A DNA stretch of 46,799 nucleotides, taken from positions 1-46,799 of the forward strand of contig CAJXZL010000015.1 of NCBI GenBank assembly GCA_913063165.1, given 5' to 3'. Source of the DNA: an uncultured Saccharospirillaceae bacterium. GTDB taxonomy: Bacteria; Pseudomonadota; Gammaproteobacteria; Pseudomonadales; Natronospirillaceae. Position numbers and translations under genes: made by a program. Positions 26,716-35,976 of this stretch are shown in pieces (the first letter of the stretch is position 1; each line of letters starts with the position of its first letter). The notes under the pieces were generated by a model. It was not told where the DNA came from. It saw only the letters and a list, made by a program, of their open reading frames with translations, and ran no database searches.

Positions 26716-27939
26716 TTATTCCAGGGGTGACCGTCCCTTTTTCGCTGCAATACGCAAACGCAGTGCATTGAGCTTAATAAAGCCTTCTGCATCGGCTTGG
26801 TTATAAGCGCCGGCATCATCTTCAAACGTGGCGATACTGGCATCAAACAGACTGTCCTCCGACTGACGGCCAACCACATCGACATTGCCCTTATACAACT
26901 TCAACCGGACCTTTCCGTTGACTGGACCCTGAGACTTATCGATCATTTCCTGCAACATCAGTCGCTCAGGACTCCACCAGAATCCGTTGTAGATCAGCTC
27001 GGCATACTTAGGCATTAAGCTATCCTTCAAGTGAGCCACTTCACGGTCCAACGTGATGGATTCAATGGCGCGGTGAGCGCGCATCATGATCGTGCCACCC
27101 GGTGTTTCATAGCAGCCACGGCTTTTCATGCCAACAAATCGGTTTTCTACGATATCAAGACGTCCAATACCATTTGCACCACCCACCTTATTCAAGTGTT
27201 CCAATACGGTGGCGGGTGACATGGCAACGCCATCAATAGCAACAATATCCCCTTTGACATAATCCAATTCGATATAGGTCGACACGTCTGGTGCTTTTTC
27301 AGGGCTAACCGACCAACGCCACATATCATCTTCGGCTTCTGCCCAGGTATTTTCCAACACGCCGCCTTCGTAGGAAATATGCAGTAAGTTGGCATCCATT
27401 GAATAAGGTGACTTTTTACCCGCCTTATTGAAATCAACCGGAATATTGTGTTCTTCACAATAGGCCATCAGCGTTTCACGTGAGGTCAAATCCCACTCGC
27501 GCCATGGTGCAATGACCTTCACCCCTGGCTTCAACGCATAGGCTCCAAGCTCAAAACGTACCTGATCATTGCCTTTACCAGTTGCACCGTGAGAGATGGC
27601 GTCGGCACCGGTTTCATTGGCAATTTCAATGAGGCGCTTGGCAATTAATGGCCGTGCAATAGACGTACCTAGTAGGTACTCGCCCTCGTAAATGGCATTG
27701 GCACGAAACATTGGGAAAACGAAATCGCGCACAAACTCTTCGCGCAAATCTTCAATATAGATTTCTTTAATACCCAAGGCTTTCGCCTTCGCGCGAGCGG
27801 GCTCCACTTCCTCACCCTGACCCAAATCAGCAGTAAAGGTAACCACTTCACACTGGTAAGTTTCGGTGATCCATTTCGCGATGACCGATGTATCTAATCC
27901 GCCAGAATAGGCTAAAACAACTTTTTTAATATCAGACAT
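26716..27939 (-). CDS. argG: Argininosuccinate synthase
   Basis: A 407-residue enzyme that joins citrulline and aspartate with ATP to form argininosuccinate in arginine synthesis. The PP-loop is [13 protein letters not shown] near residues 7-19; [15 protein letters not shown] and [25 protein letters not shown] are family signatures. Length is that of the short bacterial type (about 400). It is monocistronic, divergent from rnt and convergent with the DUF1801 gene. Confidence 0.97.
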   Translation of the reverse strand: MSDIKKVVLAYSGGLDTSVIAKWITETYQCEVVTFTADLGQGEEVEPARAKAKALGIKEIYIEDLREEFVRDFVFPMFRANAIYEGEYLLGTSIARPLIAKRLIEIANETGADAISHGATGKGNDQVRFELGAYALKPGVKVIAPWREWDLTSRETLMAYCEEHNIPVDFNKAGKKSPYSMDANLLHISYEGGVLENTWAEAEDDMWRWSVSPEKAPDVSTYIELDYVKGDIVAIDGVAMSPATVLEHLNKVGGANGIGRLDIVENRFVGMKSRGCYETPGGTIMMRAHRAIESITLDREVAHLKDSLMPKYAELIYNGFWWSPERLMLQEMIDKSQGPVNGKVRLKLYKGNVDVVGRQSEDSLFDASIATFEDDAGAYNQADAEGFIKLNALRLRIAAKKGRSPLE

Positions 27940-27983
27940 GAGGGCACAGTTCTCTGAAAGTGGGAAAGGTTTATTATGGCAAA

Positions 27984-27989
27984 ATTATA
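27984..27989 (-). promoter_or_regulatory. Probable argG -10 element
   Basis: A perfect TATAAT on the minus strand lies about 45 bp before the argG ATG, giving a leader of about 38 nt. No good -35 sits 16-18 bp upstream, which may mean an activator is needed or that TTGATA/TATATT further up is used. Confidence 0.4.
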
Positions 27990-28156
27990 GCGCCTTGCGC
28001 GACTAATATATTGCGAGCAGCAGTTGTTATATCAAGGGTTAGCTGAAAAAAGTGCCGATACAATTGACAGCACAGTCACACCCCAAAGCTGAGGCGGCAC
28101 TTTGCATGGCTTGCCATACAGTTTACCATGTCCGCTTCAGACATAAGGATTCCACC

Positions 28157-28840
28157 GTGATAGAAGAAAATAACGGCCCCTCTCGTATGGCCGCAAGATT
28201 TCGAGGCTTTTACCCTGTTGTTATCGACGTTGAAACTGGCGGGTTTCAGTCAGCGACCGATGCGCTATTAGAAATAGCAGCAGTGACGTTGAAATTTGAT
28301 GATGAAGGCATCCTCAGTCCAGACCGCTGTGTCAGTTTCCATGTGCAGCCATTTGAAGGTGCCAACATTGAGCAAGCGGCGTTAGATTTCACTGGTATCG
28401 ACCCCTACCATCCTTTTCGTGACGCTGTTACAGAGGCCACGGCACTGCAGGAAATCTTTACTATGGTGCGCAAGGGACTCAAGAGTGCGGGATGCAATCG
28501 CGCGGTGGTGGTTGGCCATAACGCACACTTCGATCACGGCTTTTTAAAAGCCGCCGTTGAGCGAACAGAAATCAAGCGAGATCCATTTCACCCGTTTTCG
28601 AGTTTTGATACCGCAACGCTGTCTGCGTTGGTATTTGGTCAAACGGTGTTGGCAAAAACCTGCAAAATTGCGGGCATAGAATTTGATACCAAGGCAGCCC
28701 ATTCTGCCGAATATGACACCATGAAAACGGCGGAGCTGTTTTGCGCGATGGTCAACAAATACAAGGCCTTAGGTGGTTGGGTTGACGCAGTGGACGATGA
28801 CGAAATGGACTTTCTTGCCGCTATGGGTGGCCTAGACTAA
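28157..28840 (+). CDS. rnt: Ribonuclease T
   Basis: A 227-residue DEDDh 3'-5' exoribonuclease that trims tRNA and other stable RNA 3' ends. ExoI motif VIDVETGG has D24 and E26; ExoII is VGHNAHFDHGF; ExoIII is HSAEYD with the general-base His. RFRGFYPVV before ExoI matches the start of E. coli RNase T (215 residues). I chose the GTG at 28157 with AAGGA 6 nt upstream; longer in-frame extensions back to 28052 would add 35 residues unlike the family. The C-terminus is acidic. Confidence 0.92.
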   Translation: MIEENNGPSRMAARFRGFYPVVIDVETGGFQSATDALLEIAAVTLKFDDEGILSPDRCVSFHVQPFEGANIEQAALDFTGIDPYHPFRDAVTEATALQEIFTMVRKGLKSAGCNRAVVVGHNAHFDHGFLKAAVERTEIKRDPFHPFSSFDTATLSALVFGQTVLAKTCKIAGIEFDTKAAHSAEYDTMKTAELFCAMVNKYKALGGWVDAVDDDEMDFLAAMGGLD

Positions 28841-28860
28841 TGGACGTTGCGGACTCGAAT

Positions 28861-28889
28861 AAAAAAAGGGGCTAAAAGCCCCTTTTTTT
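28861..28889. terminator. Bidirectional terminator between rnt and the peroxiredoxin gene
   Basis: AAAAAAAGGGGCT (28861-28873) and AGCCCCTTTTTTT (28877-28889) are perfect 13-bp arms with a 3-nt loop. Either strand reads as GC stem plus seven T, so it terminates both convergent genes. Confidence 0.95.
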
Positions 28890-28905
28890 ATATAACAGTG
28901 ATTGC

Positions 28906-29529
28906 TTACAGCTTGTCTGCATTCTCTGCAAGGTAAGCGGCAACACCCGTTGGTGTATTTACCATACCCTTGTCGCCTTTGTTCCAACCAGCTGGACACA
29001 CTTGGCCATTTTCTTCGAAGAACTGCAGTGCTTCAACAACACGTACCACTTCGTCCATATTACGGCCTATCGGTTCATCGTTAACTACCTGGTGACGTAC
29101 AACACCCTTTTGGTCAATGACAAAGGTAGCACGCATCGCAACGCCCGGTGGGTAGTAAGACTCACCTTCTTCAGCTTCGATACCATAGGCTTTTGCGATA
29201 CTGTGGCTCATATCAGCTGCCAGTGTATAGCTCACTTGGCCAATACCACCATCGTTGATGTGGGTGTTACGCCAAGCATTGTGGGTGAAGTGAGAATCGA
29301 TAGAAATACCAACCACTTCGGTGTTCAATGCCTTTAGTTCAGCGACACGGTGATCCATTGCGATCAATTCTGACGGGCAAACAAAGGTGAAATCTAACGG
29401 ATAGAAAAACACAACCGCATATTTCCCTTTGATTAAGCTACCCAAGTGAAAGTCGCCCACAATCTCGCCATTGCCCAATACTGCTTGGGTCGTGAAATCT
29501 GGTGCCTTACGGCCTACTAATACGCTCAT
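28906..29529 (-). CDS. Typical 2-Cys peroxiredoxin (AhpC/Prx1 type)
   Basis: A 207-residue thiol peroxidase reducing hydrogen peroxide and organic peroxides. The peroxidatic cysteine is C51 in DFTFVCPSE and the resolving cysteine C178 in GQVCPAGW. The C-terminal tail lacks the YF motif of the hyperoxidation-sensitive forms, although GGIGQ partly resembles GGLG. No AhpF is adjacent, so the reductant is probably thioredoxin. GGAGAA precedes the ATG and overlaps the end of a 16-codon upstream ORF. Confidence 0.94.
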   Translation of the reverse strand: MSVLVGRKAPDFTTQAVLGNGEIVGDFHLGSLIKGKYAVVFFYPLDFTFVCPSELIAMDHRVAELKALNTEVVGISIDSHFTHNAWRNTHINDGGIGQVSYTLAADMSHSIAKAYGIEAEEGESYYPPGVAMRATFVIDQKGVVRHQVVNDEPIGRNMDEVVRVVEALQFFEENGQVCPAGWNKGDKGMVNTPTGVAAYLAENADKL

Positions 29530-29530
29530 A

Positions 29531-29581
29531 TTATTCTCCGATTAAAGTGTGCCCGCTAATTGGCATCATCATTGTTGTCAT
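29531..29581 (-). CDS. Possible 16-residue leader peptide upstream of the peroxiredoxin gene
   Basis: An ORF reading MTTMMMPISGHTLIGE. Its ATG has a strong ribosome site (GGGGAG, then 6 nt) and its stop TAA is separated by a single T from the peroxiredoxin ATG. The peroxiredoxin ribosome site (GGAGAA) is made by its last codons. The same TAA-T-ATG junction links gpsA to the DUF4389 gene and truA to trpF here, which supports real coupling. It has three consecutive methionines and a histidine. No homologue is known to me; it might be translated only to couple or regulate expression. Confidence 0.5.
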   Translation of the reverse strand: MTTMMMPISGHTLIGE

Positions 29582-29667
29582 GCTGTTCTCCCCAATAATA
29601 ATTGAGGACAGACTCCCAAAATTCAACCACTAATCTCGTTTATTTTCAATTGGCGGTTTCTCCGCAC

Positions 29668-32151
29668 TCACAAGCCCCGTAAAACCAAAAGCGGCGGTAC
29701 TTTAACGACTCGGCGCGTCGATATCATGCCAACAGCTGCGATCAATACTGCTCCGACCCATGGCCCGACAAGCCACAGCATCCCATTAAACTGGAACGCC
29801 ATGTCAAATACCTGAACCTGCAGAAAATACAGCACCGATTCAGCGCCTATGACCCCCAGCAGTCCAGACAGCCAACCCAGGGTACCAAATTCAATCATCA
29901 GGCTGCCGCGCACCAAGGATTGCTGCGCACCGAGCGTTCTTAGAATGGCACTTTCACGCAATCGGGCATCCAAAGATGCTTGCACACTGGCCACCAGCAC
30001 CAACAGACCAGCCGCCAACACCAGAGCTAGAATGAACTCAATCGCCAAGGACACCTGCCCAATAATGCTCCGTAATTGGTCAATCATGGCATCTACTTCA
30101 ATCAAGGAAACCGTGGGAACCGCTTTGATCAACGCAGTTAACGCCGATTTCTGCGACAGGGGTAGTTGAAAACTCGTCATGTAACTGGCTGACGACCCAT
30201 CTAATATGCGGTCATTGAAAATCACGTAGAAATTGGGACGCATGGACTCCCATTCGACCGACCGGATACTGGCGATGGTGGTTTCAGCGCGAAGGCCACC
30301 AATGCTGAATACCAATTGGTCTTCTAATTGCAGACCCAATGCCTCGGCAAATGATTGTTCAACACTGACACGACTAACATCGGCGTCTGACGGCTGCCAC
30401 CATTGGCCAGACATCAATTGATTGTCCGCTGCCATGGTGTCGGACCAGGTTAAGTTGAGTTCACGATGGAAGTCATCACCACCAACGTTATCTTTGTCAT
30501 GGGGACGAGCCGCCAAGGGGACGCCATTAATTTCCATCAGACGCCCACGAACCATTGGGTACAGGGGTGTTCCCACTACTTGATTTTCGGTCATAAATGC
30601 CTGTACCTGAGGCAAATCACCCTCGAAAATATTATAGATAAAATGGTTCGGTGCATCGACCGGTAGCTGTCGTTGCCATTCCGAAATGAGTGACCCACGC
30701 ATCAGCGAAATGATGAATAACAGCATCAGTGCCGTGGAAAATATCATAATTTGCATGGCATTTTGTTTGCTGTGGCGCTGCAAGCTCGCCAAGCCAATAC
30801 GCCAGGTGCGGCCCATTTTATCACCGACACGCCGCGTGACAGCCAATAACACCCATGCCAGACCACCGACACCCACCAACGCCAATAGCAAGCCGCCGGT
30901 CAGGGCGCCAGTCATTAACCACGACTGGCTATACCAAAATACCAATAACATCATGGCCGCTAAACCGATCAAAAAGACCACCATAGCCGAGCGTTCTCCA
31001 CCCACCACATTTTTACTTATTACCCGTGCCGGTGGCACATCACGCAATGCCAATATCGGCGGAGCGGCAAAAGCAAACAGGCTAATGATGCCGGTAAAGG
31101 CACCTGTAATGTAGGGGCGCAACCCGGCTGGAGACAATTGGTCAGGCAGCAAGCCCGAGAAAATGGTGACGATAATTTGATGTAAGAGCCACCCCAATAA
31201 CAGCCCCAAGGATGTTCCCACAAGCGTTAGTACAAACAAATTGGTGAGATACAATTTTTGAATGCGCTGCGGGGTCATGCCCATGGTCTTGAGCAAAGCA
31301 ACATAGTCAGCCTGACGGCCACTGTAGCGCTGTGCCGCCAATGCCAAGGCAACGCCGGCTAAGATCACACCCAAAGACCCTGCAAGCAGCAGGAAGCTCT
31401 CAGCGCGGTCTAATATCGAACCAACACTGCGGTCATTGGTTTTAATACCAGACAGTCTGAAGTTGCGATCCAATTGTGGCGTGAGCCAATCCGTCATATC
31501 GGTTACTTGGCCCGAATCACCTGCCAGTATCCAGGTATAATTCAAACGACTACCCACCTGCACTGCCTCAGTTGCCGGGACGTCAAGCCAATGCATCATG
31601 ACCCGCGGCCCTACGCCAAAGAAACTTTGGGTACTGTCAGGCTCTTTTATCAATGCTGCAGTGACGGTAAAGTCGGCGGCACCGATGGTAATGCGATCAC
31701 CTATGGCTACGCCCAATGAATCAAACAGCCTTGAAGCCAGCCACACTTCACCCTGAGCAGGGCCTCGCTGAACGACTTCGTCAGATACGAACGGTGTTTT
31801 GCCGATGGTCAACGACCCTTTTAAGGGATAGGCATCAGATACAGCCTTAATGGAGCCGATTGTCATATTATTATCTGAGATCGCCATCGACTGAAATGAC
31901 AGCACATCGGCAACGGCTAACCCTGCGCCTGTGGCGTATTCACGCCATTCCAAAGAAACGGGCGCACTGCTGCGTACCTGTAAATCCCCTGCCAGCAACT
32001 CGCCGGCTTGATCTTGAATGCTGCGCTTCACGCGGTCAGCAAAGATCGAAATACTCGTCACTGACGTCACAGCAATGATCAGGGACACTATCAATAACGA
32101 CAGTTCTCCGCCCTTCCAATCACGCCACAAAAACCTTAACGCCATTTTCAT
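29668..32151 (-). CDS. ybbP: ABC transporter permease, FtsX/MacB-like (YbbP)
   Basis: An 827-residue inner-membrane protein with two FtsX-type permease regions. TM1 is near 18-38, followed by a large periplasmic domain; three TM segments lie at about 255-365, further TM segments at about 395-440 and 470-490, a second periplasmic domain after that, and three TM segments at the C-terminus. This 10-TM layout is that of YbbP, partner of the YbbA ATPase. Such systems act on lipids or exported proteins at the membrane; the substrate of YbbAP is not settled. It overlaps ybbA by 4 bp (ATGA). Confidence 0.9.
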   Translation of the reverse strand: MKMALRFLWRDWKGGELSLLIVSLIIAVTSVTSISIFADRVKRSIQDQAGELLAGDLQVRSSAPVSLEWREYATGAGLAVADVLSFQSMAISDNNMTIGSIKAVSDAYPLKGSLTIGKTPFVSDEVVQRGPAQGEVWLASRLFDSLGVAIGDRITIGAADFTVTAALIKEPDSTQSFFGVGPRVMMHWLDVPATEAVQVGSRLNYTWILAGDSGQVTDMTDWLTPQLDRNFRLSGIKTNDRSVGSILDRAESFLLLAGSLGVILAGVALALAAQRYSGRQADYVALLKTMGMTPQRIQKLYLTNLFVLTLVGTSLGLLLGWLLHQIIVTIFSGLLPDQLSPAGLRPYITGAFTGIISLFAFAAPPILALRDVPPARVISKNVVGGERSAMVVFLIGLAAMMLLVFWYSQSWLMTGALTGGLLLALVGVGGLAWVLLAVTRRVGDKMGRTWRIGLASLQRHSKQNAMQIMIFSTALMLLFIISLMRGSLISEWQRQLPVDAPNHFIYNIFEGDLPQVQAFMTENQVVGTPLYPMVRGRLMEINGVPLAARPHDKDNVGGDDFHRELNLTWSDTMAADNQLMSGQWWQPSDADVSRVSVEQSFAEALGLQLEDQLVFSIGGLRAETTIASIRSVEWESMRPNFYVIFNDRILDGSSASYMTSFQLPLSQKSALTALIKAVPTVSLIEVDAMIDQLRSIIGQVSLAIEFILALVLAAGLLVLVASVQASLDARLRESAILRTLGAQQSLVRGSLMIEFGTLGWLSGLLGVIGAESVLYFLQVQVFDMAFQFNGMLWLVGPWVGAVLIAAVGMISTRRVVKVPPLLVLRGL

Positions 32152-32816
32152 GCGTTTGCTCCAATGAAGTTACCTGCTTCCATAATCAACTGACGGTCAC
32201 ATCGCTCTGCCAACCGTTGTTCATGGGTAACCAACACCAGCGTGGTGTTGGACTCTGAATTCAATTCAAAGATGAGATCAGCAATGGTTTCTCCGGTCTT
32301 GGTGTCTAAATTACCGGTAGGTTCATCGGCAAATAAAATCGGTGCCTTGGCTGCAAAGGCCCGTGCAATGGCCACGCGTTGCTGCTCACCACCTGATAAC
32401 TGGCGTGGATAGTGATGTTCTCGGCCTTGTAACCCTACCCGTGCCAAAACTTCTTTGGCATTGGCTCTGGCATCCGCCACACCTTTGACTTCCAGGGGCA
32501 ACATGACGTTTTCTAACGCCGTCAAACCGTCAAGCAAGTGAAAATTTTGAAATACGAAAGCCGTCAATTCACCCCGAACCTGTGTCCTTTGTTCTTCATT
32601 TAATTGGGTGATCTCTTTGCCGCGAAGGTAAATCTCGCCTGAGCTAGGCGTATCCAAGCCCGCCAACATGCCAAGCAAAGTTGACTTACCTGAACCCGAG
32701 GCGCCTACGATAGCCACTGACTCACCCTGCTTGATTTCCATATCAATACCTTTCAAGATCGTTAATAATCCTTCAGATGTTTTTACGGTTTGAATTACTT
32801 TGGTGCATTTAATCAT
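32148..32816 (-). CDS. ybbA: ABC transporter ATP-binding protein (YbbA)
   Basis: A 222-residue ATPase of the MacB/LolD class. Walker A is GASGSGKST, the signature LSGGEQQR, Walker B ILFADEPTGNLDT and the H-loop VTHEQ. It pairs with the YbbP permease encoded next. The ATG at 32816 has GGAAA 7 nt upstream; a longer in-frame TTG start reaches 32897 but would overlap tesA more. The chosen ATG shares the tetranucleotide CATG with the tesA start on the other strand. The ybbAP/tesA divergence is the same as in E. coli. Confidence 0.92.
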   Translation of the reverse strand: MIKCTKVIQTVKTSEGLLTILKGIDMEIKQGESVAIVGASGSGKSTLLGMLAGLDTPSSGEIYLRGKEITQLNEEQRTQVRGELTAFVFQNFHLLDGLTALENVMLPLEVKGVADARANAKEVLARVGLQGREHHYPRQLSGGEQQRVAIARAFAAKAPILFADEPTGNLDTKTGETIADLIFELNSESNTTLVLVTHEQRLAERCDRQLIMEAGNFIGANA

Positions 32817-33468
32817 GGCTATTTCCAAGTTTGTTTCACAATGTCGAATGTCGTTTCTGGTATTACTGCTACTTTCCGCGGTTTCTGCCAATGCCAACCC
32901 TACGTTACTGGTTGTTGGTGACAGTTTAAGCGCGGGCTATCAAATACCAGCCGGTACCGATTGGGTAACACTATTATCCGAAAAATTGGCCAACCAATAT
33001 CCCGATTGGACCGTTGCCAATGGTGCTGTCAGCGGAGCAACTACCGCTGCGGGTCTGTCACGCATGTCGCAATTACTTGCGTCGACAAAGCCGTCTGTTG
33101 TGGTTATTGAATTGGGTGGTAATGATGGTCTACAGGGTAAACCACTCAAACACATACGCAATAACTTAGCGTCTTTAATTCAACAATCACTCGATGCTGA
33201 TGCGATTACCGTCTTAATAGGTATACGCATCCCACCGAATTATGGACCACGGTATACCGAACCTTTCTTCACTCAATATGCCGACCTTGCTGCACAATAC
33301 AACACCCTTTACGTACCCTTTATGCTTGAAGGGGTAGCAGACCAACCCAGTCTCATGCAGGGCGATGGTATTCATCCCGTTGCGTCAGCCCAGCCCATTA
33401 TTTTGGACCATTTGTGGCCCACTTTACGTCAGGCAGTAGACACCCATGAAAATCGTATTTCTCGATAG
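32815..33468 (+). CDS. tesA: Arylesterase / multifunctional acyl-CoA thioesterase I
   Basis: A 217-residue periplasmic SGNH hydrolase. Signal peptide MAISKFVSQCRMSFLVLLLLSAVSANA is followed by block I GDSLSAG (S37), block III GGND and block V DGIHP, the Ser-Asp-His set of TesA. E. coli TesA acts on acyl-CoA, lysophospholipids and esters. The start at 32815 gives a normal charged n-region; ATG 32848 would leave an uncharged short signal. It overlaps the next gene by 23 bp and the ybbA start by 2 bp. Confidence 0.92.
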   Translation: MAISKFVSQCRMSFLVLLLLSAVSANANPTLLVVGDSLSAGYQIPAGTDWVTLLSEKLANQYPDWTVANGAVSGATTAAGLSRMSQLLASTKPSVVVIELGGNDGLQGKPLKHIRNNLASLIQQSLDADAITVLIGIRIPPNYGPRYTEPFFTQYADLAAQYNTLYVPFMLEGVADQPSLMQGDGIHPVASAQPIILDHLWPTLRQAVDTHENRISR

Positions 33469-34408
33469 AACCAGCTTCCCCGATTGGGCTGAATTTCAGC
33501 ACGATCATTTGGATTGGACCAATTTCGATTTTACTGAACCCAAAGCGGTCGTAGAGCGCGCCCGTCAGGCGGACATCCTTGTGACCAACAAGGTGGTCTT
33601 AGATGCCGAGATTCTTGCCCAACTGCCGAGATTAAAATTGGTCGTTGTAACGGCAACTGGCACCAACAACGTCGACCTAGTTGATTGTAAGCGCCGTGGC
33701 ATTGGCGTTGCCAACGTGAGCGGTTATGCGGCCAATACAGTGGCTGAACATATATTGGCATGCCTGTTTGGTTTACGACGCAACCTAGCAGCTTATCGCA
33801 CCAGCATACACCAACAGGAATGGTCATCATCACGCCATTTTTGTCATTTTGCAGCTCCGATATCTGACATAGCAGGTACTACGATCGGCATTCTGGGCCA
33901 AGGTGCCATCGGTTCAAGCCTTGCCACCAAAAGTCGGGCCTTGGGCATGAGGGTTATCACGATAGACAACCGCGAGAAAAAAGCCGCTGACGCTGAGACT
34001 TTGCAGACTGCACTTCCCCAACTCGACCACTTGGCTTTGTGCTGCCCCCTGACACCCGATACAGCTGATCTGATTGATGCGAAAGCACTCAGGTTACTAC
34101 CCAAGCATGCGGTTGTAATCAACACCAGCCGTGGTGGTATCGTGAACGAACCCGCCTTGGTATCCGCATTGCACAAGCGTGAGATCGCTGGGGCTGCATG
34201 TGATGTCAGCGTGACCGAACCCATGCCTGCCAACAGTCCACTGTATGCACTGGTAGAATACCCCAATTTTATTCTGACGCCGCATGTAGGATGGAGCAGT
34301 GCCCAAGCAATTCAGGCATTAATTGCTGGGGTTATGAAAAACATTGACGACTATATGCAGGGCAACACCCAACATTTCTTAGTGCCTCCCGCTGGGCGTA
34401 AGCACTAA
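33446..34408 (+). CDS. D-2-hydroxyacid dehydrogenase (glycerate dehydrogenase-like)
   Basis: A 320-residue NAD(P)-dependent dehydrogenase. The nucleotide motif is GILGQGAIGSSLA; the catalytic Arg is in INTSRGGIVNE, the Glu in the SVTEPMPANSPL region and the His in LTPHVGWSS. Overall it resembles HprA-type glycerate/hydroxypyruvate reductases, which would link to glyoxylate metabolism, but lactate or formate-type substrates are not excluded. It overlaps tesA by 23 bp and is followed 22 nt later by a rhomboid gene in the same direction. Confidence 0.87.
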   Translation: MKIVFLDRTSFPDWAEFQHDHLDWTNFDFTEPKAVVERARQADILVTNKVVLDAEILAQLPRLKLVVVTATGTNNVDLVDCKRRGIGVANVSGYAANTVAEHILACLFGLRRNLAAYRTSIHQQEWSSSRHFCHFAAPISDIAGTTIGILGQGAIGSSLATKSRALGMRVITIDNREKKAADAETLQTALPQLDHLALCCPLTPDTADLIDAKALRLLPKHAVVINTSRGGIVNEPALVSALHKREIAGAACDVSVTEPMPANSPLYALVEYPNFILTPHVGWSSAQAIQALIAGVMKNIDDYMQGNTQHFLVPPAGRKH

Positions 34409-34430
34409 TACAACAACAAAGGATAGTGCC

Positions 34431-35084
34431 ATGTTGCAATTACGGCAACTGACGCTGACACACTGGATTATCGCGGTAAATACCGCCGCTTTTCTACTAT
34501 CAGCCATGCTTTCGGGGTCCCTGTGGTCTATTTCGATCCAGACCTTGGTAGATTTGGGTGCCAACTATGGCCCCTATACAACTGACGGCGCATGGTGGCG
34601 TTTGCTCAGCAGCACGGTTTTGCATGCAGGCGCTATCCACTATGTGTTCAACAATGCCGTGCTCTATCAAATCGGCGGTATTGTCGAACAATTGGTTGCT
34701 AAATCAGCGTTTCTACTTATTTACATCCTGTGCGGTATCGGCGCTAGCGCCACCAGCCTGTACTTCAATTACGGGGTGGTGAGCATTGGTGCATCTGGCG
34801 CCATATTTGGGCTCTTTGGATTTTTCGCCGCTATGCTGACGACCGACATGCTGCGACCTGCAGTACGAAAGCAGTTTGTAAAAAGCATTGGTGTTTTTGT
34901 ACTCATCAATTTGGCGATTGGTATGGTTGGCCCCATAGACAATGCCGCCCACCTTGGTGGCCTGGTTACTGGTTTCTTGATTGGTCTTCTGTGTTTGCCC
35001 TTGGTACGCAAACGTTTGTATCGCGCAATGGCTACACATGCAGAGGCGGCGACCGACAATCAGGAGCCAATAGCGAATGACTAG
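34431..35084 (+). CDS. Rhomboid-family intramembrane serine protease
   Basis: A 217-residue protein with about six membrane helices. Catalytic serine S122 is in SIGASGAIFG (GxSG) and the partner His is H174 in NAAHLGGLVTG. The supporting HxxxxHxxxN in the second helix is present (H65, H70, N74), so an active protease is expected. Substrates are unknown. The last codons overlap the start of the DUF1624 gene by 8 bp, so the two are translated together. Confidence 0.9.
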   Translation: MLQLRQLTLTHWIIAVNTAAFLLSAMLSGSLWSISIQTLVDLGANYGPYTTDGAWWRLLSSTVLHAGAIHYVFNNAVLYQIGGIVEQLVAKSAFLLIYILCGIGASATSLYFNYGVVSIGASGAIFGLFGFFAAMLTTDMLRPAVRKQFVKSIGVFVLINLAIGMVGPIDNAAHLGGLVTGFLIGLLCLPLVRKRLYRAMATHAEAATDNQEPIAND

Positions 35085-35823
35085 CACAATCGTAGCAAAA
35101 CCCGCTACCCGCCAAGATTGGCTTGATCGGAGCCGGGGATTGGCCATTATACTGATGGTAATATTTCATGCCTGTTTTGACCTCACCACCTTTCACTTTG
35201 CCTCGTTTGATTTCACCAACGACTTTTGGCGGGCATTTCGCACCCTGATCATTGTTTTGTTTTTTGGTATCAGTGGTTGGACCGCAACATTAGGGCATGA
35301 CAGACCCATTCCTTGGCGGCGTTTTAGCAAACGCTTTTTACAGGTTGCCATGGCAGCGATACTCATTTCACTGGTGACTGGTTTTCTTTTTCCACAGCGA
35401 TGGATTTATTTCGGGATCCTGCATTTTTTCGCCGTTTCCATGTGGGTAGCCCTGCCTTTTAGAGGCCGACCCTATTGGGCTCTGACAGTAGGTATCGCGT
35501 TGTTTGTTATGGATGCCACGCTCAGCAACTTTAACTTTTCTTGGTTATTTCAAGCACTACAACCAGTGCTGCATCTGCCCAACAGCACCTTAGACATTGC
35601 ACGGTTTACGCCGTGGTTTGGGGTCGTGCTCATCGGCATCTTTTTGGGCCATGTTGTCCCAGAAGACCGCGTTGCCGCTATTTTTTCCGCAGGGTTCAGC
35701 GCGAAAAAAACACCCCGTTTCGACCTGCTCTTATGGACAGGAAGACACCCGCTTTCAGTCTATCTCATTCACCAGCCTATCCTCTACGGACTCACAGCGA
35801 TCGCTGACGCGTTACTGCATTAG
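35077..35823 (+). CDS. DUF1624 / heparan-alpha-glucosaminide acetyltransferase-like membrane protein
   Basis: A 248-residue polytopic protein with about seven hydrophobic segments. The N-terminus RSRGLAIILMVIFHACFDLTTF carries the conserved His (FHACFDL) of the HGSNAT/DUF1624 group of membrane acyltransferases; FGISGWTATLGH, FGILHFFAVS and GRHPLSVYLIHQPI are further signatures. Bacterial members are uncharacterised; acyl transfer to a surface glycan is only a family-level guess. AGGAG lies about 9 nt before the ATG. It ends the tesA-led plus-strand run. Confidence 0.82.
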   Translation: MTSTIVAKPATRQDWLDRSRGLAIILMVIFHACFDLTTFHFASFDFTNDFWRAFRTLIIVLFFGISGWTATLGHDRPIPWRRFSKRFLQVAMAAILISLVTGFLFPQRWIYFGILHFFAVSMWVALPFRGRPYWALTVGIALFVMDATLSNFNFSWLFQALQPVLHLPNSTLDIARFTPWFGVVLIGIFLGHVVPEDRVAAIFSAGFSAKKTPRFDLLLWTGRHPLSVYLIHQPILYGLTAIADALLH

Positions 35824-35976
35824 GCACTACGCTATTTCGGCCCCAACTATCAGCCACTCACGTCTATCGGCTTGTGCGCTAGTTTCCCTAAGATTCCCGA
35901 ATTTTTACTGTCAAGAACCTGCAAATTTCGTTAGTCTGTGCGCCGTATAAACCCAACAAACCATGAGGAAATCGCC

